Assembly: GCA_021292165.1 (NCBI GenBank)
Contig: CM037880.1
Span: forward strand, 140,804,564-140,868,563
Source of the DNA: Shinisaurus crocodilurus
Taxonomy: Eukaryota; Chordata; Lepidosauria; Squamata; Shinisauridae
Length of the DNA: 64,000 nt
Direction: 5' to 3'
Below the pieces are notes generated by a model, which did no database searches, was not told where the DNA came from, and was given only the letters and a program-made list of their open reading frames with translations. Numbering within the stretch: the first letter of the stretch is position 1; the number at the start of each line of letters is the position of its first letter. A program made the translations under genes and the position numbers. This document shows positions 1 to 24,276 of this stretch, one piece after another.

Positions 1-818
1 TAGACCCTCAGAAAACATTTAGCATCTCATGTATGCATACACAAATCCAGAACACTGAGATTCAACACATATTTTTAAATATGAATGACTGAGTACATAG
101 CACATATATATTCTCTATTGTCTGTTAATGAGAAATGTCAATTTTGCATTATTTATCATGGCTTATTTAACTACCTCTAGATATATCCAGCCCTAGCTTT
201 GCTATCTGTTTAAAACAACATAGTAAATACAGTATTTTATTCAGCAATTTGCTGCATATTTACACCATTAAAGTTAAACTTAGTTTATAGGTAAGTATAT
301 CATTGTCACAGATTAAATAAATGATCTGTTACAGTATTATTCACAATACTTATTATTATTATTATTATTATTAATTATTATTATTATTATTATTTCTTAC
401 CTATTTCAATGTGTGTTGACAGGCCACATGGTGCAGCTCTTTGGCAAAAAGTGTAAAATACAGACAGAATAGAGAAAATCTTGAAAGCTTCCATGCTGCT
501 AATATTCTGGACTATAAACCACGGTTTTGAAAATGCTTTCAATAACTGTGACCTTTGAAATATGGGCTATGGTGCATTTCTTAATCAAATGTCAATGGCA
601 CACATGCTAAAGCCCTCATGTTTGAAATGTCATGTTTGCCAGTTTCTCTATACCAGCTGATGGATTGTCTTGTTTTGCAGACAAGAATCAGACCAACTGA
701 ATCGTAATGTTTTATTTTCCATTGTTTTCTGTGAAATCAAGCCTAGAACAGAGAAAGGACCTGTTATTGTATATCAATTCCTTCCTTCCTTCTCTCTCAG
801 CACTATTCATTGAGCCCT
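1..818. other. AT-rich intergenic sequence, no gene seen
   Basis: I see no exon or RNA gene here. The stretch is AT-rich and contains an (ATT)n microsatellite at about 350-394. In human the next gene upstream of ALDH5A1 is GPLD1, but I could not recognise any GPLD1 exon in this interval. Confidence 0.6.
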
Positions 819-1043
819 TGGGTGCTTCCAGATGTAGGACCCTTAGCACTACCAACCAAAAGACACTGTACAGTTATTCCATCTTTCCCTTCTTGTCGGA
901 TTTTCTCTGGAAAGGAAAAGACTGAAGGAGTGGTAGGAAAATACAAAGGGTTACAAATGGAAGATGACGATATCTGGATCCCTGAAAAATTGCATGTATG
1001 AGGCAGGGCAATTGCACGATAATACTTGCTTGGAAGTGTCCCT
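819..1043 (+). mobile_element. MITE family with GGGTGCTTCC ends (copy 1)
   Basis: The element starts with GGGTGCTTCCAGATG and ends near GGAAGTGTCCC, an imperfect inverted repeat. Related copies lie at about 13545-13720, 24511-25075, 36786-37007 and 54727-54927. Shared landmarks are a CACTACCAA-type motif, a TGGATTTTCTCTGG-type centre, a GGAAGATGACGATA-type block and an AATTGCACGATAA-type end. No coding capacity is visible. The superfamily is not certain. Confidence 0.6.
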
Positions 1044-1959
1044 TGTCTACTACTGCAGTGGTATCAGTAAAAAGCCCAGATCGGCACTTACTGGTGAGAA
1101 AGGGTGATCAAGTAGCACTTACTGGTGAGAAGGGGGTGATCAATCCCTCCTCCCTTTAGCTCTGCAGCAGAGGCTGGAAAAGATCAGAGGGAGGTATGTA
1201 CCAGCCAGGACCCCCTTGGAACCTCCTCCCAAAGCAGCACTTCTTCCTCTGATCTTTACCATGACGGGGAGTGGGGTGGCAGCATGCCAGCAAGAGAAGG
1301 CAGCTGTTGATTGGGCTACCTATAGAAAAATCTGAGCAGCCACCTCTACTCACCTATTTTCTTATTTAAAACATTTCTATACTGCCCTTTATCACGCAAG
1401 ATTCCAGGGCTGTGTTCAATATAAATAATAAATAATTTTTATTCATTTATTATTTACAATAAATACATTAAGTATTCAATAGCCATGATTTAAAAAAACA
1501 ACAACAACCAGCAATAAAATATTCAGTTACAATTCAATTACAAAGGCAGATTGGGAGGTTATATACATTAAAATGCCTGAGTAAAAACTGCTAGAAAGGT
1601 TGTGAATTAGGCACCAGGTGCACCTCCTTATGAAGGACACTCCAAAATGAAGGTGCCACTGCAGAAAAAGTCCTTTCCTTTGTAATGACATAGCATGCAT
1701 AAGGCATAAGGCAAATACCTTTGAATTGGGCTTAGATGTGAATAGGCAACTAGTGCAGTTGTTTGAAGATTGCAGTGATGTGAACCAACCTGGTAGTACC
1801 AGTTAAAATTCTGACAGCTGAATTCTGCACTCATTGGAGCTTCTGAATCATCTTCAAGGGCAGCCCCATGTATCAGCCCCAGCAACCATGGCCAATAGTC
1901 AGAGATTATGGGGGTTCCCACCTGGAGGGCACCATGTTGCCTACCCACTGCCAGCAATC

Positions 1960-2240
1960 CAGGGTTGTTGACCCTCTTTCAGTCTGAGAGCCAAATGCCA
2001 TTTTGGAGACGCTCTAGGGGGGCACATTCCAGTAGTAGACAGGGTCGAAGGGCCCAAATAACAGCATATTTTAGGTGAAAGCTCTTACTACCAGTAACTA
2101 AGCATTAGGAGAGGAATTTCAACCTTTTAAAATGGGGAAAAAACTGCACAAACACTGGGAAACCAAATGCTCGGTGGTCGGGGAAACTGAGCTGTTCCAC
2201 AGAGGGCAGATTTGGTCCCTGGGCCTGAGGTTCTGCATTC
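1960..2240. mobile_element. hAT-like non-autonomous element nested in the old LINE
   Basis: It begins AGGGTTGTTGACCCTCTTTC and shares blocks, in inverse orientation, with 32962-33289, which ends AAAAAGGTTGAACACCCC. Both carry an AACCTTTTA block and an ATTTTAGGTGAAAGCTCT-type block. The family is inferred from these pairwise similarities only, and the ends are approximate. Confidence 0.45.
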
Positions 2241-2671
2241 CTGCAGTAATCTAACCAGAATGTTACCAGAGTATGGATCATTGAGGTGAGGCTACCGCTG
2301 TCCAGATACAGCTACACCTGGCAGGCCAGCCAAAACTGGTAAAAGGTAATCTGCCCATTGAGATCACCTGGGTTTCTAGTGACAACGCTTGATCTAGTAG
2401 CACCGGAAGCTGAGAACCTGTTCTTTCAAGGGCAGCTCAACAACATCTAAAACAGATTTCTGCAGACCCAAGAACCATCTACCCACAGCGCCTCCATCTT
2501 ATCAGGATCCGGCTTTAATGTACCGGCCCTTTTCCAGACCATTACCGAATCCAAGCACTGGTTCAGCAATTGCAGAGCCTCCCCTGAGTCCAACGTCAGA
2601 GAGAAATAAGAGTCAAGTGTTATACTGCATAGTGATGACACCTCAGTTCAAATCCTCAGATAAAGCCACCC

Positions 2672-2963
2672 AGAGCTTTTCTAGATGAGGATTTTACTGC
2701 ACGCTCATCATTCCTCACTCACATTGTTTATGGGTGTTTTAGATGATGTTGCCACTGTCCAGTTTCGCTTTCAGCTTTTAAAAACAATTTTGCTGGGTTT
2801 TCTGCAGTGGGGAAAATCTAGTATTTTTTATGAAAGCAAAACAAAGCTCTAGTGCACACTAGTGCTGTTGCATTATTCTGCAATACCACAGTGCCACCTA
2901 GAGGTTATGTAGTGGAAAATACAGAAAGGCAGGAAAGAAAAATAATCCATGTAGATAGAGCTC
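2672..2963. mobile_element. Fold-back MITE with AGAGCTTTTCTA ends
   Basis: The left end reads CAGAGCTTTTCTAGATG and the right end GTAGATAGAGCTC, imperfect inverted repeats. The interior shares a block with the cleaner copy at 24680-25015 (CCACCTAGAGGTTATGTAG here, its reverse complement there). Another diverged copy seems to occupy about 8625-8865. It is non-coding and interrupts the old LINE remnant. Confidence 0.5.
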
Positions 2964-3120
2964 CAATCTTAATTTTGCAATGAAACAGCAAGTAGGAATA
3001 GTGGGTTAAACAGCCTCATCTAAAAAAGCTCCAGAGGCTTCATATAGATACTAAAGAGCATGGGGGATAGAATGGAACCCTGAGAGACTCCATAACAATA
3101 AATGCCATGGAGTCCCATTT

Positions 3121-4086
3121 CTCTCTGAGCAGTGCAACAGAGGGTTGGTCATGGAAGGAGCATCCACCTCGTCCTTTCACTCCCTCAAGATCCCAGTACT
3201 GTATCACCTAGAGGGAGAGCACAGGTGAATGAGAGGATGAGGTGGCTGCACTTGCCATGACTAGCCCTCTATGCTATGTTGCACCATCTAGAGAAGGTAA
3301 GTGAGCAGGCAGAGACAGTTGGTTATGTATTTTCTCTAGGTGCACCATGGCCCTGATCCTCCCTACCACGGTGCAAGAGAGAGAAGGTAGGAAAAGCAGA
3401 ATAAGTGGTAGAGCTCAGTGAAGGAGATACTGGGGTGGGCAGGGGTCCCCAGGGCTTCCTGGCTAGTGAGTCTTTCCTCCCACGGAAGAGACTGCTGTTT
3501 AATCTTTAACTGCCTCTCCTCACTACCAACAGCTGCTGAACGGTTACTTTTCCTTCAAAATAAATGTCATTATTAAGCACATTCTTATTTTTTAAGTCTA
3601 CTTAACATATTGTGTGTTTTGACCCTGAATCTGCAGTTCCTAGAAAAATGCACATATAGAATTTCAGTACTGTAAGCTACTGAAATCTATATAAGTTGCA
3701 GTAACTGGGGGAAAAAATATTATCACAATTGCAGCAGCTGCTGCTGCTGATTCAAGCATCTATATCTGTGCCATGGTAAAACCTACCTCGCAGGATGACG
3801 CAGATAGTCAATCTATCCCAGAGCGAGAGAGTTCCTTTCACAGCCTGCTGTAGTTTGGTCATCTGTATCACTGATCGTCAGCTGGTGTATTCGGATCCAG
3901 TAGTGCAGCCTTCCCCAACCCAGTGGCAACTGCCTCACTACCACCATACAAGTAGTATTTAAAGTGTTAGAATGGGGCCTTCAGCGTATATCTGGGCTAA
4001 AAGTGTGTCTGGGTCTGAGAAGGTTGAAGAGTACTGGTCTGAATGCGTATGGGTGCTGCATATCCACTGTACAGCACACTCTATAG
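3121..4086. other. Intergenic sequence upstream of ALDH5A1
   Basis: No gene is supported here. The interval contains unassigned sequence and a short CAG/CTG-like run near 3735. It may hold distal regulatory elements, but nothing in the sequence shows that. Confidence 0.4.
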
Positions 4087-4222
4087 CAGCCTTCTCCAAT
4101 CTCGTGCCCTCCATGTATTTTGGACTACAATTCCCAGAATTCCTGACTGTTAGCCATGTTGGCTGGGGCTGGTGGGAGTTGCGGTCCAAAACATCTAGAG
4201 GGCACCAGGTTGGGGACAGCTG
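4087..4222. mobile_element. Fold-back MITE of the CAGCCTTCCCCAACCT family
   Basis: The two ends are inverted relatives: CAGCCTTCTCCAATCT at the left and AGGTTGGGGACAGCTG at the right. The inner arms TTTTGGACTACAATTCCCA and GGGAGTTGCGGTCCAAAAC also pair. The flanking octamers CTCTATAG and CTCCATAC agree at six of eight positions, which fits an aged 8-bp hAT-type target duplication. Many copies occur in the window. Confidence 0.65.
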
Positions 4223-4360
4223 CTCCATACAAACTGCAAACGGCAAGTCCTGACTGACAGCCTGACAGAGTTGTCCAAGGATAACTAAAATTCCTACTGA
4301 GTGACCTTGGATTAGAAAAACGCCTCCCACCCCCTCCAACTACATTTTAATGGAGTTACA

Positions 4361-4450
4361 GGGCAATCCTATACATGTGTCTACTCCCAAGCAAACCCCA
4401 TTGAGTTCAATAGCACTTACTCCCAGGTAAGTGTGTATAGGATTGCCGCC
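4361..4450. mobile_element. Small fold-back MITE (GGGCAATCCTATACA family)
   Basis: The ends GGGCAATCCTATACAT and GTGTATAGGATTGCC are inverted repeats. The interior has the CCCATTGAGTTCAATAG motif, which recurs at 5545-5660, 7665-7745, 28592-28652 and 42020-42115. It ends fewer than 200 bases upstream of the ALDH5A1 start codon. Confidence 0.6.
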
Positions 4451-4636
4451 TTAGAACGGGAACTCCCAACTTCCCAAGTCCTATCGCTGTTGCTGCAGGC
4501 CTAGTTCAGCGCCTGGGCAGTTTGCCGGCGAAGGAGCCGAGGAGTTAAATCGGCTGGGGGGCGTTGCGTGAAGGCTTAGCGGGCCCTTTGCACTTGCCCG
4601 CCCCGCGCTCCACCCTCCGTCCCAGGCGGCGCGGCC

Positions 4637-17565
<12,929 letters not shown>

Positions 17566-17776
17566 CCATTTGTTAGGAGTCTCTAACCAATGCAGGGCTA
17601 GAAAACAATGTTTCAGAACATTCATAAGCTTTGTATAGCAAGATCATTTGATTGTCCCACCGCCACCCCTTAAAACAGAAGTAATCAAGTTTATGTGTAG
17701 AGAACTATGTGTACTATGTGAACTATGGCAATGTTTGTAAAACAACAACTCTGGAAGTACATCTGTGTATACAAAT

Positions 17777-17912
17777 CAGGAGTGGGCAATTTGTGGCCCT
17801 CCAGATGTTTTGGCCTACAACTCGCATGATCCCTCACCATTGGCTATGCTGGCTAGAGTGGATGGGGATTGTAGGTCAAAACATCTGGAGGGCCACAAGC
17901 TGCTCAACCCCG
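17777..17912. mobile_element. Fold-back MITE (CAGGGGTGGGCAA variant)
   Basis: CAGGAGTGGGCAATTTGTGG pairs with CCACAAGCTGCTCAACCCC at the far end. The arms CCCTCCAGATGTTTTGGCC and GTCAAAACATCTGGAGGG form the outer stem. It lies just downstream of the ALDH5A1 stop. Confidence 0.65.
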
Positions 17913-18460
17913 ATATAGATTGCAAGAATATAGTTTTACTTATACCTAAATTATCCATCTTAACCATAATGCAGGAACAAATCATGTTTGTTACTGATCT
18001 TAATTCAGAGGAATTTGGAAATCTTCACTAATTAAGGTACATGTTTTTGGAGCAGACAGAGCACCAAAAAGGTGCTTCTCTATATTTTTCTCTTACAGGT
18101 GGAGCATTGTGAAAGTGGTGGTATCTTGAATAATTGTGCCAAATATGGAATTTGATTCTCTTTCTAATTTTTTCTGGTTGTCTTATTTTGAAGCTTCTAG
18201 AAGAATTTAATGCTGTCAGGGGGAGAAATAGTCCACTTTTTTCATATTGTTCTTCAGCTGTTGCCTGGAGCTTAAGTGTCCTTGCAGGCATATGTAGAGT
18301 TTTGAAAGAATACCTTCCTGGGATTTACAACAGGACTAGAGCATCTTTACAGAGACACGTGATTTGTGCCTAGTAGCTGAGCCTTGTGACCAAATATTGT
18401 ACATTTATACAACAGCACAAAGATAGGAGCATCAGCCATTTTGAGGAGAGTCATATAGTG

Positions 18461-18596
18461 CAGCCTTCCCCAACCTGGGTTCCTCTAGGTATTTTGGGCT
18501 TCAGCTCCGATCAGGCCCAGCCAGCATAGCCAATGGTTGGGCATGCTGGGAGTTGTAGTCCAAAACATCTGGAGGGCACTAGGTTGGGGAAGGCTG
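18461..18596. mobile_element. Fold-back MITE (CAGCCTTCCCCAACCT family)
   Basis: The ends CAGCCTTCCCCAACCT and AGGTTGGGGAAGGCTG are perfect inverted repeats of 16 bases. The inner right arm GGGAGTTGTAGTCCAAAACA has a diverged partner on the left. A partial CCTGGTTTGCATGA-type element follows at about 18705-18785. Confidence 0.7.
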
Positions 18597-20399
18597 CTTT
18601 AGAGATTCTAGGAGGCAGTCATTAATTGTGTAGATGAACACAAATGCACAATAGATCCATTCAGACCTGACTGGGTCAGTAGCCCCATAAGGAAACAATG
18701 ACCTGGTTTGCATGATGTGACAGTCCACCATGGGTTAACTTACCCACAGGGGCTGTTGTGTCGTGCCAGGTGCCCGTGGGTGCCATTTTTGCATGGCTCT
18801 TGGTTTAGGAGGTTTGCTGATATCTAGGTAAGAGCACATTGTTGCCCCCTCTGGCTGTTGAGTCCCTTGTGTTACCTGCTGACATCAATTAGCCTAAGTT
18901 GGATTTTCCATCAAATCCTTGTTGTATGAGCTAATGATACATTTGGAAGACGATGGAAAAAATTGTGTAACAGTGGCATATTAACACTTCTGCATTAAAT
19001 TGAACATGCACTTTATTTACACTGCAAAACTTCATTTGAAGTTCTGCACTATGTTTTTAAGGGAACTTTGCTATATCTTTTTTTTAATCCTACCAAATAT
19101 GTCCATGATCCAAAGAGCTGCTTCAGCTGAAGCCAAGGGCTTCGACAAGTGGAGTTTTAATGTCTTTGTTCTTGAACTGCAAGCCTCTCTGCCATATTAC
19201 AGCCTGCTTCTGAGAGACCTCATCAGGCTTCAGAAGTAGTCTGCAATGTACATGAGAGTCTGCCGTTCAGGAAACACCTGACCTCCTTTGGGGACACAAA
19301 TAATTATATGGTTCTTCTGATTTTTGTGTATTCATTGAGTTCTGGATTTGACAAGGTTCAGCTAAGCTTAGTTTGAATTAATTTGTACTACCAGACAGGT
19401 ATTGCTTCTGCTCTGATGTATTAGGGATAGATAGGCCAAATTGTTGCACTTCTAAAAAGCACATTGTGTAGCGCTGAATGCTACTCTTTAAAAAAAAAAA
19501 AACCCACCAAGTAATGTGTGCCTAGAACCTGGAATGTAAGCCAGTAAACTAAGTAGTTTATGAAGAAATTGCTGTGCCAAGTGGGGTTGAGGAAAAACTG
19601 ATAAAAATTACTACGCAAAGTATGAAGATCTTTTCTGGGGTGGGGTGTTTTTTTTTTGGTGGATTTATGGGTTAATACCACAGACTGATCTTCAATTACT
19701 GCAGAAACATCTGTAAATATTGCCTGCTATTTCAGCCTAACATATGAAGGTAAATTCAGATGGCCAAGTGACAGACTATACACATGACTGTAGCAAAACA
19801 TATGTTGAAAAGGTTTTGGAGCAAAGCTTTAGTTGCTGTGTGAAAAACATGGGGCAGTATCCAACAGGGCACTTACGCCTGTGTCCCACAGATTCCCTTC
19901 CAGAAGCAGCACCCACCGCTGTGGGGTGCTGGAGAATCTGCTGGGGCAGAAGAGTCCTGTTAGATTGTCCATGAATCCATTCCCAAATTTTGCTTTCCTT
20001 GATATAGTTGCTATGGTTTGGCAAGTGACTGGAAAAAATATTGATACTTCTTTATAAAAACAAACACCCCAAGACCCTATAAATCAAAAGCTTGTCAGCA
20101 CTTTAAGCCTTCTTGGGAGAATAAAGCAAAACATCTATGAGAAGCACAAATTGTTCAGTGTGTAACAAGATACTACTAGTCTTCTTGTCTCTCTGGGGCT
20201 GGATCAGCTTGGTTATATATAATTTTTGTGTGTATGCTTACTATTTTTGATGTAAACGTATTAAAGTGTTATATACTGTGATTCCTTAATAGAAAGGGAT
20301 ACTTGAATTTTTACATTTTACTTTTGTTTGCTTGCTCTTTTCCTAGCAAGTTTGTTAACATCCATATCTATTAAAGAAATAACTACTGATGTAATAAAT

Positions 20400-22590
20400 G
20401 TTTACCTTTAAAATTGGTGGGTATTATATTTACTGTCAAATTTGTGGTGACTTGCAAGCTTTTTGGCTCTCAAATCTTTGTTACATTTGCATGAACTTTA
20501 AGACACAAAGTGGAAAGCTATGAACTTTTATTGGCTCAACTTCTGTTGGGTAAATAGATATACACACACTGACACAACTGGTTCTTGTTCAATAATCATG
20601 ATTTATGATCACTTTTGATATAGTAAGTTTATTTAATTTCACCATGTTTACGGACCACATGTTTGAACCGCAAGACATCATTTAACAACCATGGCCCAAT
20701 CTTACGAACCCCTAAAAGCTAGAAATTCTTCCAATCCTGTAGTGAATATTTGCCATTAGTTGATATAAACAAAAGACTAGTGGGACACATATGGTAAGAG
20801 GAGTTTGACACTTTCCTATGTGTAAACTTTGAATAGATGCAATGATCTAGTTCTTAAATATCTTGCCTTATTTCCTTAATGTGGCTGGTTCTGGAACTTC
20901 CCCTGGAATAAATCTTTTTACGGACAAATTAGGGTGAAGGCAACCTTATTTGATGTCCACATTTGCTCCTTTGACTTATAAAGCAGGAGTACCGTATTTT
21001 TCCGTCTATAAGACGCCCCCCACTGGGCAGTTTCGCAACCGCGCGGTTCTCTCCTTGGCTTACTTCCGTGTATAAGACGACCCTCAATTTTTAGTCTAAA
21101 AATTTTAGGAAAAAGTATAGTCTTATGTGACATGGAAAAATACTGTAGGTGTGGGGCACATGTTTACAAAAGGTGTATAAGGGGGAGAGGTTTTAGCCCC
21201 CCTCACACAGTGTGTTATCCCATGCACTTTTCTCCCAGCCTGGCTGCAATATGCTCATGGGGGGGATGGAGCATGTGAAGAACGCAGCTCTCCTCTCCGT
21301 TTGTGAACAAACAGGGCGGCCCCATCACATCCAATCTGGCCCTTAATCTCACACTTTCAGAACAGTGTTAAAAAGAATGCCACAATCAATGGCATTTAGC
21401 ACATCTGATTTACTATTGGCACTCAAAAAGAAGAATAAGGAAAGGAGTCATGTGGATGTGTTTAAGCTGGTGTTCCAAGATGTATAGTGATTTTGCAAGC
21501 CTTCAGTAGTCAGGAGGACAGCTTCAAATGGGTGACAATCACACTGCATGTTTTCTCATCATGGAACCCAGAAGAGGAGCACTCCACACAGCAACATTGT
21601 GTTGCAGGTGAAGTCCCACTTCCCTCTATTTCTGAAGTTCAGGGGTGCGTGCCAGTACGAAAACTGCACCATCTACACACAAGAGGTAGGCTTGGAGGAA
21701 CCTCAAGATTTTCGGCAGTAGAAAAAAACACCCTAAGGTGGGGAGCCCCCAAAACAGCCTAAAGAGGACTGATCATGCTCCGTAGCCACAGAACATTGAG
21801 TCAGCTGGAAAGGAAAATGGGGAATGGAACGGGCTGGCTGCGAGTAGCCAGTGAAGATGGGGGTGGCAGCTGCCGTCTGGGAGGCTTCAAAGCACTACTA
21901 CTGATCAGCTGGCAAGGCTAGCTGCAAGAGAAAGCAAGGAGGGGGTAAGGAGAAGAGTACGTTCTCTCTCTGGCAGTTATTTCTTCCTCCATTCTCCCTT
22001 GTTCTCCTCCTCCAAGAGAAATGAACAGGAGAGTGAGAGTGAGATAAAAAGAGCAGGGAACATCTCATTTGGACAGGTTCGTTCTTGATTCACACTGAGA
22101 AGCTATTTTTAAATATCCCCAGGGATGGAAATGAAATCAGTAGTGGTGGGATTTGGCCCCAGAGTGTCCACCCCCAAGAAACCCCAAAAGGACAGCAGCA
22201 AAGAAAAAGAGTTCCTATTTTTAACTCAGTTCATATTTAATGTGAAACGTTTAAAAACAAACAGTCCTAATGAAAATTCCAAAGTAAATGCAGTCTGTTG
22301 TGCTCGTATTGCAGGTTGGAAGATGCTGCTGTGGCTTCTGACTGCCCTGCCCTGTAGTTCACACTGAGGTCAATCTACTTAAATTGCCTCAGCAGATCTC
22401 CCAGACCAAATCCAATGCTCAATTGCATGCAGAAACCTCACACTCCATTAACTTTCATGCGGACTGGGTGCACTGTCCAAAACCTCAAAATAAATAAAAT
22501 GCACCTGCAAGGACTCCGGTCTTTGATGCTAACTCCCCCACCCCCCCAAGGCCAGTTTAGTCCCTGTCCCAGAGGTGTTCCTAGGTGTAC
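20400..22590. other. Intergenic region between the convergent genes
   Basis: No exon or RNA gene is recognised. Apart from the MITE at 20990-21147 the sequence looks unique or too decayed to name. Confidence 0.5.
20990..21147. mobile_element. MITE with TACCGTATTTTTCC ends
   Basis: TACCGTATTTTTCC at the left is the inverted repeat of GGAAAAATACTGTA at the right (13 of 14). The inside carries two TATAAGACG repeats. About 158 bases, no coding sequence. The superfamily cannot be set from one copy. Confidence 0.7.
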
Positions 22591-24097
22591 CCTTTACTTT
22601 AAGAACATGTAGATCAGACCAAAAGCCTATCTAGTCCAGCAGTCCGTTCGCAACACATTGGATTGAGCAATTGGGTGTATTTACAGTCTGTTGTAGTAGA
22701 AGAATGCAAGCATGTTTCAGTTCTATATGGATGCAATCCTATATTGTGGACTTCCTTTCTCTGCAGTTTGAGAGGGAGGGGCCACCTCACTGCAGCAGCA
22801 GAGACCTCTGCTGCCATCACTCCTCTGCCAACATTGCTCCAATGGTGATAGAAATCCAAAGCCTTCCCATTCCCCCAAGCCTCCCCGTCCCCCAAACCTG
22901 CCAAAAACCACCAGTCCTGGAGCTAGTGTAGTTAATTTCCCTCCCACCCTTGCATCAGTGGGAGGGAAGTTAGAAAACACCTGACCTCGGTGGGTGGGGG
23001 GAGAAAAGGGAACAGACCACTCCCTCCACACACACTTCTGCCTTGGCCAGTGTGAGCCAGGAGGACACAGGAATTTGCAGTTTCTTCAAAGAAACCTATA
23101 TCCCCACCCACAGATTGTAACCAATGGAGGGAAAAGAGAAAAAACTCACACCCTTCTACCCTGCCTGGCACAAGCCAACAGCTTTGGATGGGGTGGAAAA
23201 TCCACTGCTTTGCCCCCTCATCCCCCAGCCCACTTTGGATTGCACTGTAAGGCCTGCATAAGTTTTATTTAGGGCCTGCCTTTCTTCCATAGACATAGGC
23301 TTCCCAGGCAGTCTCCTATGCAGGCATGAACCTAGACCTCACATCAGAAAGGCCACTGCATCATGTGTCTCCAGACCACGCCCTGGTACCATTTATAAAA
23401 TGATTGCAACGGCACTACCTTATCCCAGGATTTACTATACTGGAGTACAGGACCACAAAACATCCTTTCATCATACCCCACACCCCTATATCAGGTGGGG
23501 AACCTGGGGTAATCCTCCAGATTGTGTTGGGACTTTCAACTCTCATAAGCCCTCGCCAGCATGACCAATGGTCAGGGATGCTGGGAATTGTAGTCAAACA
23601 GCCTTCCCATTCCAGCCCTGTCGGTTCAATTAAAAGTGATGTATGGAGATAGAGGCTGTAGCCACACACTGCTTTTAATAATGAAGATAAATTTGCAGAC
23701 TGACATAAGGGACTTCATATAGACGTATAGCCACTGTTTTCTATGGGAAATGAGAATATAAGGAAGCTTTCATATGTGATCCTCATAATGTAACAGTCTT
23801 GGCTGGGACTTGAATAGTAATAACCTTTAGATGTCCATGAGATATTATGTGAATAGCATCTCCAGCAATGTAGGCTTAAAAACTCTTCCGCCAATCCCAT
23901 GTGGTGAATTTAAAAGGTGCTATCTATTTGTCAAAGGAACAAAAGGGGGAAATCCGCCATGTCCATTTCCCCTTCTACTATGCTGCAAGTTTATCGTTCC
24001 ATCTGCCACCAGTATAGTTTTAAGAAAAAAATGGAGGAAGGTCCAGCATTTCCTTAGCATGCCAGATCAACAAGTCTTTCCAGTGCAGCTTATTTGT
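22590..24097 (-). other. KIAA0319: Probable 3' UTR of KIAA0319 and flanking repeats
   Basis: Downstream (on the minus strand) of the KIAA0319 stop there is no further coding exon. A minus-strand AATAAA (plus-strand TTTATT at about 23262) could end the transcript, but other sites are possible. 22605-22650 is a fragment of the GATCAGACCAAA...CTAGTCCAGC repeat. 23492-23620 is a weak copy of the fold-back MITE family. Confidence 0.4.
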
Positions 24098-24276
24098 TTA
24101 TCTGTCGCTTGAGCTGTACCTGAAGGAGACACCGTTTTTAATGGAACCGTTCAGGATGTTCCTTGGGTTCTCTCTTTCCATCTTTTCTCTGCTGAAGATG
24201 GTGTCCTGGTCACTGTCAAACTCGGACTCTGAAACCATCAGGCTGGAATTGTGTTCTGTACTTCTGTGTTTTATAC
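24098..24276 (-). CDS. KIAA0319: KIAA0319 last coding exon (cytoplasmic tail and stop)
   Basis: It encodes the tail end HRSTEHNSSLMVSESEFDSD...TIFSREKMER and stops at TAA 24098-24100. The acceptor is CATCTCAG. A split Gly codon (G/GT) joins it to the previous exon. Confidence 0.95.

Larger units (their letters stand above)
1370..3120 (-). mobile_element. Old L2-like LINE remnant, interrupted
   Basis: Several blocks resemble, in the same order and orientation, the better preserved L2-like element at 5890-7420. These are the block around 1820-1880 (CTTCTGAATCATCTTCAAGG), the block around 2480-2600 and the block around 3035-3110 (GGGGGATAGAATGGAACC). The reading frame is degraded. Two other repeats (about 1960-2240 and 2672-2963) sit inside it. 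I infer an ancient, 5'-incomplete copy that later elements broke up. Confidence 0.55.
17566..20400 (+). other. ALDH5A1: Probable long 3' UTR of ALDH5A1
   Basis: No further exon is seen downstream of the stop. AATAAA signals occur at 20120-20125 and 20393-20398. The human gene also has a multi-kilobase 3' UTR, so an end near 20.4 kb is plausible but not proven. Two fold-back MITEs lie inside (17777-17912 and 18461-18596). Confidence 0.45.

Noticed and set aside
349..395. A CRISPR-like or other array at the ATT repeats
   Set aside because: Simple trinucleotide microsatellite without spacers, in a vertebrate genome.
1..4450. A GPLD1 exon expected from human gene order
   Set aside because: No segment translated to a recognisable GPLD1 exon. 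The gene probably lies further to the left.
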